From positions 1-41,038 of the forward strand of contig NZ_CALZFS010000009.1 of NCBI RefSeq assembly GCF_945649885.1: 41,038 bases of DNA, given 5' to 3'. Both the position numbers and the translations under genes were made by a program. Each line of letters opens with the position of its first letter. Within the stretch, counting starts at the first letter, position 1. The stretch is from an uncultured Corynebacterium sp. (lineage in GTDB: Bacteria > Actinomycetota > Actinomycetes > Mycobacteriales > Mycobacteriaceae). The notes below the pieces were generated by a model that saw only the letters and a list, made by a program, of their open reading frames with translations, did no database searches and was not told the origin of the DNA. This document shows, in pieces, positions 36,027 through 41,038 of this stretch.

Positions 36027-37388
36027 ATGGGCGCATCCCCTTTGCTGGCCATTGAGAAACCGCACCTGACCCGCCCCAAGGTCCGTGAGATCTTCCGCGA
36101 CCTCGGTCCGCAGGAAATAGGCAATGGACTGGTGGCCCTGATCTTCTCCGCATCCGGGCCGATCGCGGTGATCCTAGCGGCCGCTGCAGCCGGTAACCTC
36201 AGCCCGGACCAGACCTCTTCCTGGATCTTCGGCGCCTTCCTGGGCAATGGTGTGCTCACCTTGCTGCTGACCTATCTCTACCGCAGCCCCCAGGCCTACT
36301 TCTGGACCATCCCCGGAACCGTCCTGGCCGGTGACGCCCTGGTGCACCTGAACTTCCATGAGGTGGTCGGAGCCTATCTGGCCACAGCCGTGCTGGTGTT
36401 CCTCCTGGGTTGGACCGGGTTGATCGGCAAGATCATGGCGGTACTACCACCGACGATCGTGATGGCCATGGTGGCCGGAATCTTCCTACGTTTCGGTCTT
36501 GACCTCATCACCGCAGCCACCGGTGATCCCCTGCTCACCATCCCGATGATCCTCATCTTCGTGGCTTTGAGTGCGACCCCGAAACTTGCAGCTATTGCCC
36601 CTCCGGTGGCGGTTGCCGCGGTGGTGGGCACACTTATCGCGATCATCACCGGTCAACTGGGTTCCGGCATCCTGGATAACGGTGCGCTTGCCACACCGGT
36701 GTTCATCGCCCCGGAATTTTCCCTGGCTGCCATGACTGAGCTGGTCATCCCGCTGGCCATCACCGTGGTCATTGTGCAAAATGGCCAGGGCATAGCCGTG
36801 CTGCAGGCAGCAGGCCATAAGCCAGGAGTGAACCTGGCATCGGCAGTCAGTGGTCTGGTCTCCATCCCGATGGCGCTGATCGGCAATGTCACCACCTGCC
36901 TGACCGGTCCCACCAATGCACTGATCGTGGCTGGGCCCAACAAGGAACGTCATTATGTCGCAGCCATGGTCACCGCCACCGGTGCCATCTGCGTGGGCCT
37001 GTTCTCCCCAGCCTTTGTCGGCTTCATGCTGGCCATGCCGGCTTCCTTCATCGCAGGCCTGGCGGGCATCGCGATGCTGACACCTCTGAAGAATGCCTTC
37101 CTGGCAGGGTTCTCCGGCCCCTTCTCCACCGGCGCACTGGTGTGCTTCCTGGTCACGGTGTCAGAGATGTCCCTGCTGGGCATCACCGCACCTTTCTGGG
37201 GCATCGTATTCGGTTGCCTGATCGCGTTTTTCATGGATCCGAAAACAAAGAAGGCAGAACCAGCCACAGCACCGACAGCCAAGCCTGTGGACACTGGCGC
37301 GGAGACTGCTGAGGTCACCGTCGACACCACCGACGCTGCAGCCCCTGCCACCAACCCCACCACCAACCCGTCACGGGTGCGTGGTTAA
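36027..37388 (+). CDS. BenE-family (benzoate/H+ symporter-like) membrane transporter
   Basis: EIGNGLVALIFSASGPIAVILAAA...GNGVLTLLLTYLYRSPQAYFWTIPGTVLAG; ~12 hydrophobic segments; SD AGGAG. Confidence 0.82.
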   Translation: MGASPLLAIEKPHLTRPKVREIFRDLGPQEIGNGLVALIFSASGPIAVILAAAAAGNLSPDQTSSWIFGAFLGNGVLTLLLTYLYRSPQAYFWTIPGTVLAGDALVHLNFHEVVGAYLATAVLVFLLGWTGLIGKIMAVLPPTIVMAMVAGIFLRFGLDLITAATGDPLLTIPMILIFVALSATPKLAAIAPPVAVAAVVGTLIAIITGQLGSGILDNGALATPVFIAPEFSLAAMTELVIPLAITVVIVQNGQGIAVLQAAGHKPGVNLASAVSGLVSIPMALIGNVTTCLTGPTNALIVAGPNKERHYVAAMVTATGAICVGLFSPAFVGFMLAMPASFIAGLAGIAMLTPLKNAFLAGFSGPFSTGALVCFLVTVSEMSLLGITAPFWGIVFGCLIAFFMDPKTKKAEPATAPTAKPVDTGAETAEVTVDTTDAAAPATNPTTNPSRVRG

Positions 37389-37505
37389 GCACGGCTGCCA
37401 ATTACCCACCAGTTACCCAGCGCAACCGCCATAAGCGTGAAAAGATGAAATTTTGTCAGCACACGTAAATCCTGTGCTCCCTGTTCTTTCACGAAAGGCA
37501 CGTCC

Positions 37506-38579
37506 ATGACTCCGCGTATGTTCAACCGTCGCACCGTTTCCTCCGTACTGGCCATCGGAGCGTCCGCTGCACTCCTGGCGGGTTGCTCCGAACCAGAAGC
37601 AGAGGATGCCACCACCGGTGCATCCGGTTCTGATGCCAGCAGCCAGGCTTCCTCCGGTGAGCAGGTCACCATCACGGTGTACACCTCTGAGCCGGAGGAG
37701 AAGGTCGATGAGATCAATGCGGCCTTCATGGAGGCCAACCCGGATGTCAACGTGGAGGTCTACCGCGCCGGCACCGGTGATCTGACTGCCCGCATCGCGG
37801 CAGAAAAGGCCTCTGGTCCCATTGAGGCAGATGTTCTCTGGGCTGCGGATGCCCCCACCTTCGAATCCTATGCTGCCGAAGGAGACCTGGCGGAACTGGA
37901 GAATGTTGACACCTCTGTGGTCATCGAAGAGGCCCGTGATGATGAGAACTTCTACGTGGGCACCCGTATCATCCCCACCGTCATCGCCTACAACACCACC
38001 CTTGTGGATGAGGCTGATCTGCCTCAGTCCTGGGCCGATCTGACCGATCCGAAATACGCCGAGATGCTGGTCATGCCTGACCCGGCTGTCTCCGGTGCCG
38101 CGGCCTTCAATGCCTCTGTATGGAAAAATGATCCGGCCCTCGGTGAGGACTGGATCAACGCCCTGGGTGAAAACAAGCCGATGATCGCCCAGTCCAATGG
38201 CCCGACCTCCCAGGAGATCGCCGGCGGTGGGCGCCCTGTCGGTGTGGTGGTGGACTACCTGGTCCGTGACCTGGCTGAGGCTGGCTCCCCGATAGCCACC
38301 ATCTACGCCTCCGAAGGTTCCCCGTACATCACCGAACCTGCCGGTATCTTCGCTGATTCTGAGCAGAAGGAAGCAGCCCAGCGCTACATCAACTTCCTCA
38401 TCTCCATGGAAGGCCAGGAGCTGGCGGTTGACCAGGCTTATCTGCCGGTCCGGGAAGATGTCGGAACCCCAGAAGGCACCCCGGAGCTGTCTGACATCGC
38501 CCTGATGACCCCTGATCTGAATGTTGTCACCGCCGATAAGGATGCCGCGGTGGAGCTGTTCCAGAACGCCATGAACTAA
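37506..38579 (+). CDS. ABC transporter substrate-binding lipoprotein (Fe3+/phosphonate type)
   Basis: Lipobox ALLAGC; ITVYTSEPEEKVDEINAAFMEANPDVNVEVYRAGTGDLTARIAAEK. Confidence 0.9.
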   Translation: MTPRMFNRRTVSSVLAIGASAALLAGCSEPEAEDATTGASGSDASSQASSGEQVTITVYTSEPEEKVDEINAAFMEANPDVNVEVYRAGTGDLTARIAAEKASGPIEADVLWAADAPTFESYAAEGDLAELENVDTSVVIEEARDDENFYVGTRIIPTVIAYNTTLVDEADLPQSWADLTDPKYAEMLVMPDPAVSGAAAFNASVWKNDPALGEDWINALGENKPMIAQSNGPTSQEIAGGGRPVGVVVDYLVRDLAEAGSPIATIYASEGSPYITEPAGIFADSEQKEAAQRYINFLISMEGQELAVDQAYLPVREDVGTPEGTPELSDIALMTPDLNVVTADKDAAVELFQNAMN

Positions 38580-38589
38580 GTTTCACCTC

Positions 38590-40194
38590 ATGCGTCTACT
38601 CACCTCGCTGACCTTCATGCGGGTGGGGGTGTGGCTGATTGTCCTCGGCCTGTTCATCTCCCCACTGGCACTGGTGGTCAGCCTTGCACTCGGCGGGAAC
38701 CAGATCCCCCAACTTCTGGATCAGGGGCTGGGCACCGCCGTGTGGAATTCCACCTACACCACGTTGCTCTCAGCGGCGGGTGCGGTGATCATCGGCACCT
38801 CGATTGCACTGCTGCTGGATCGGAGCAACGCCCACGGGCGGGGAGCATTACGGCTCTTTTTACTGTCACCACTGTTGATCCCACCGTTTATCGGGGCGAT
38901 CGCCTGGCTACAGCTCTTTGGCCCCAATCAGGGACTCAACAAGTTCTTCGGCACGGAACTGTGGAATATCTACGGTGCCGACGGCGTGACGGTGCTGCTC
39001 ATCATCCATTCCTACCCCATTGTGTATGTGGTGATGTCCAATGCACTGCGTCAACTCCCCTCGGATATGGAACAGGCAGCACGCGTGGCAGGAGCCAACA
39101 CCACCACAGTCCTGCGTACCATCACGCTTCCTCTCCTTCGCCCGGCGCTGCTGTCTGCTTTCACATTGACGGCCGTGGCGAACCTGGCTGACTTCGGTAT
39201 CCCGGCACTGATCGGTTCCCCGGCACGCTTTGAAACCCTGGCCACCATGATCTACCGCTTCATGGAATCTGGCACGGTGGATAATCCCCTGCAGACGGTC
39301 TCCACCATCGGTGTGGTGCTGCTGTTCTTAGGCATCGCGGCGGTGACGGCTGACTATCTGGTTTCGCTCTATGCCTCCACCCAGTTGCAGGACACCGGTG
39401 CGGCCCTAAACTTTGATCTGGGCAAGGCACGCATTCCGGTGAGCATCATCTCCTGGGTCATCGCACTCATCTTCACCCTGGCGCCGATCCTGGGCCTTGC
39501 TTACCGCGCATTACTGCCGGCCCCTGGTGTGCCCTTCACCCTGGACACCATCACTCTGAAGAACTTCCAGGCCGCACTGGGCAACCCCAGGGTGATTGAG
39601 GGCTTCACCAACTCAGTCACCCTGGCGCTGGGTGCCGCCCTGATCTGTGGTGTACTCGGTTGGCTGATCGGGGTGTTGGTCACCCGCACCCGTCACCTTG
39701 CCAACACACCCATGACCCTGGTGGTGCTCCTGCCCACCGCCCTTCCCGGCATGATCATCGGTGTCGGCTGGCTGATCCTGGGCCGCTACACCGATCTCTA
39801 CAACACCCGCTGGATCATCCTCGGCGCCTATGTCTGCGCCTTCACCGCCCTAGTCCTGCAATCCGTGCGCGCACCCCTGGCCCAGTCCCCACTGGCCATG
39901 GAGGAAGCTGCCCGCATCAGTGGCGCCGGCCGGGTACGTGCCCTGTTGGACACCACCGGAGCCATGGCCATCCCCGCCGCCATCGCGGGCGCCGCCCTGG
40001 TGGCTGTGACCGCCGTCCGCGAACTCACCGTCTCCATCCTGCTCATCGCCCCAGGCACAACCACCCTCGGCGTGCAGGTGTTCAACCTGCAGCAAGCGGG
40101 AAACTACAACCAGGCATCGGCATTATCGTTGATGTTCGCCGTCCTCGGCATCGTGGCACTCTCAGTCACGGTGCGTAGCCAAAAGGAGATTTAA
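38590..40194 (+). CDS. ABC transporter permease (fused double permease, FbpB type)
   Basis: 534 aa with two EAA-like loops: EQAARVAGANTTTVLRTITLPLLRPA and EEAARISGAGRVRALLDTTGAMAIPAAIAG. Confidence 0.92.
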   Translation: MRLLTSLTFMRVGVWLIVLGLFISPLALVVSLALGGNQIPQLLDQGLGTAVWNSTYTTLLSAAGAVIIGTSIALLLDRSNAHGRGALRLFLLSPLLIPPFIGAIAWLQLFGPNQGLNKFFGTELWNIYGADGVTVLLIIHSYPIVYVVMSNALRQLPSDMEQAARVAGANTTTVLRTITLPLLRPALLSAFTLTAVANLADFGIPALIGSPARFETLATMIYRFMESGTVDNPLQTVSTIGVVLLFLGIAAVTADYLVSLYASTQLQDTGAALNFDLGKARIPVSIISWVIALIFTLAPILGLAYRALLPAPGVPFTLDTITLKNFQAALGNPRVIEGFTNSVTLALGAALICGVLGWLIGVLVTRTRHLANTPMTLVVLLPTALPGMIIGVGWLILGRYTDLYNTRWIILGAYVCAFTALVLQSVRAPLAQSPLAMEEAARISGAGRVRALLDTTGAMAIPAAIAGAALVAVTAVRELTVSILLIAPGTTTLGVQVFNLQQAGNYNQASALSLMFAVLGIVALSVTVRSQKEI

Positions 40195-40197
40195 GCC

Positions 40198-41038
40198 TTG
40201 TCCTCCATCACCATCACTGATCTCTCAGTAACCTTCCCCGATGGCACCAAAGGTCTGGATGAGGTGTCCATCAGTGTGCATCCGGAGGAATTCGTGGTGC
40301 TTGTCGGACCCTCCGGCTCCGGCAAAACCACCCTGCTGCGCACCATCGCAGGTTTCATCACCCCCTCTGCCGGCACCCTGGAAATCGCCGGAGAGAACAT
40401 GACCCAGGTGCCACCGGAAAAACGCCGCATGGGCATGGTCTTCCAACAACATGCCGTCTGGCCCCATATGTCGGTGGAGAAGAATGTCGCCTACCCCCTG
40501 AAAAGAGCCGGGGTAGGTCACGCAGCGATCAGCTCGCGTGTTGAGCACGCGCTTTCACTGGTGGGACTGGAGGGGTTTGGCAGGCGTAAACCTGCAAGCC
40601 TGTCCGGCGGCCAGCGTCAGCGGGTGGCATTGGCACGCGCGATCATTGCAGACCCAACCGTGCTGCTTCTCGACGAAGCCCTCTCAGCACTTGATGAACC
40701 CCTGCGTGATTCCCTGCGCCGGGAACTGGTGGCCCTGACCCGGCGCGAGGGGCTGACCACGGTGCATGTCACTCATGACCGTGCCGAGGCCATTGCGATT
40801 GCTGATCGCATCGTGGTGCTGGACAAGGGGCGGGTGCAGCAGATCGCCACGCCTACTGAGTTGATCAACACCCCAGCCAGCGCTGCGGTGGCTTCCTTCA
40901 TCGGTGACGCCACCCTCTTATCTGCCACCATCGCCGGGGAACATGTGGAATGTTCCGTGCTGCACACTGCGTGGAAGCGAGACCAGGTGCGTGAGGTAGA
41001 TACTCTCCTGCCAGGTGATACTGCAATCATCGCCATCC
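40198..41038 (+). CDS. ABC transporter ATP-binding protein (Fe3+/FbpC type), truncated at window end
   Basis: Not in ORF track; TTG start with AAAAGGAG SD; Walker A GPSGSGKTT, LSGGQRQRVALARAI, Walker B VLLLDEALSALD, H-loop VTHD. Confidence 0.93.
   Translation, partial: MSSITITDLSVTFPDGTKGLDEVSISVHPEEFVVLVGPSGSGKTTLLRTIAGFITPSAGTLEIAGENMTQVPPEKRRMGMVFQQHAVWPHMSVEKNVAYPLKRAGVGHAAISSRVEHALSLVGLEGFGRRKPASLSGGQRQRVALARAIIADPTVLLLDEALSALDEPLRDSLRRELVALTRREGLTTVHVTHDRAEAIAIADRIVVLDKGRVQQIATPTELINTPASAAVASFIGDATLLSATIAGEHVECSVLHTAWKRDQVREVDTLLPGDTAIIAI

Noticed and set aside
1-41038. CRISPR array, transposon, prophage or defence island
   Set aside because: No regularly spaced repeats, transposase/integrase motifs or terminal inverted repeats seen; gene content is core metabolism

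Overview
The window looks like core chromosome from a Corynebacterium. Gene order and proteins match the C. glutamicum/C. efficiens men-hem-ccs neighbourhood; the genus is inferred from protein and gene-order recognition, not from a search. Left part: secE and four tRNA genes (Trp, Met, Thr, Tyr), all on the minus strand. Next is a dispersed menaquinone-biosynthesis region (polyprenyl-PP synthase, menJ-like reductase, menG, menD, menC, menB, menE, menA) interspersed with an MgtA-like glycosyltransferase, a pit-type phosphate permease, a DoxX protein, a DUF3349 protein and small membrane proteins. An ArsR-family regulator with a DtxR-like box follows. A long minus-strand heme/cytochrome c block comes next: hemD fusion, a frameshifted ORF, hemB, two 4-TM proteins, a degenerate P-type ATPase, hemE, hemY, hemL, a phosphoglycerate-mutase-family gene, a TlpA/ResA-like thioredoxin, ccdA, resB and ccsB. 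The right end holds a BenE-like transporter and a Fe3+-type ABC transporter truncated by the window edge. No CRISPR array, IS element, prophage or rRNA was seen. Most notable: (1) a 'pseudo' P1B-type ATPase inside the heme cluster in which essentially every catalytic signature is lost; (2) two uncharacterised tandem 4-TM proteins next to it; (3) at least 13 genes with a -10 hexamer 6-8 nt before the start codon (leaderless architecture), including six menaquinone genes; (4) a DtxR-like operator over the leaderless promoter of the ArsR gene; (5) a possible minus-strand small RNA with two consecutive hairpin/T-tract structures upstream of hemD/benE; (6) a gene upstream of hemB broken by two single-base homopolymer deletions.
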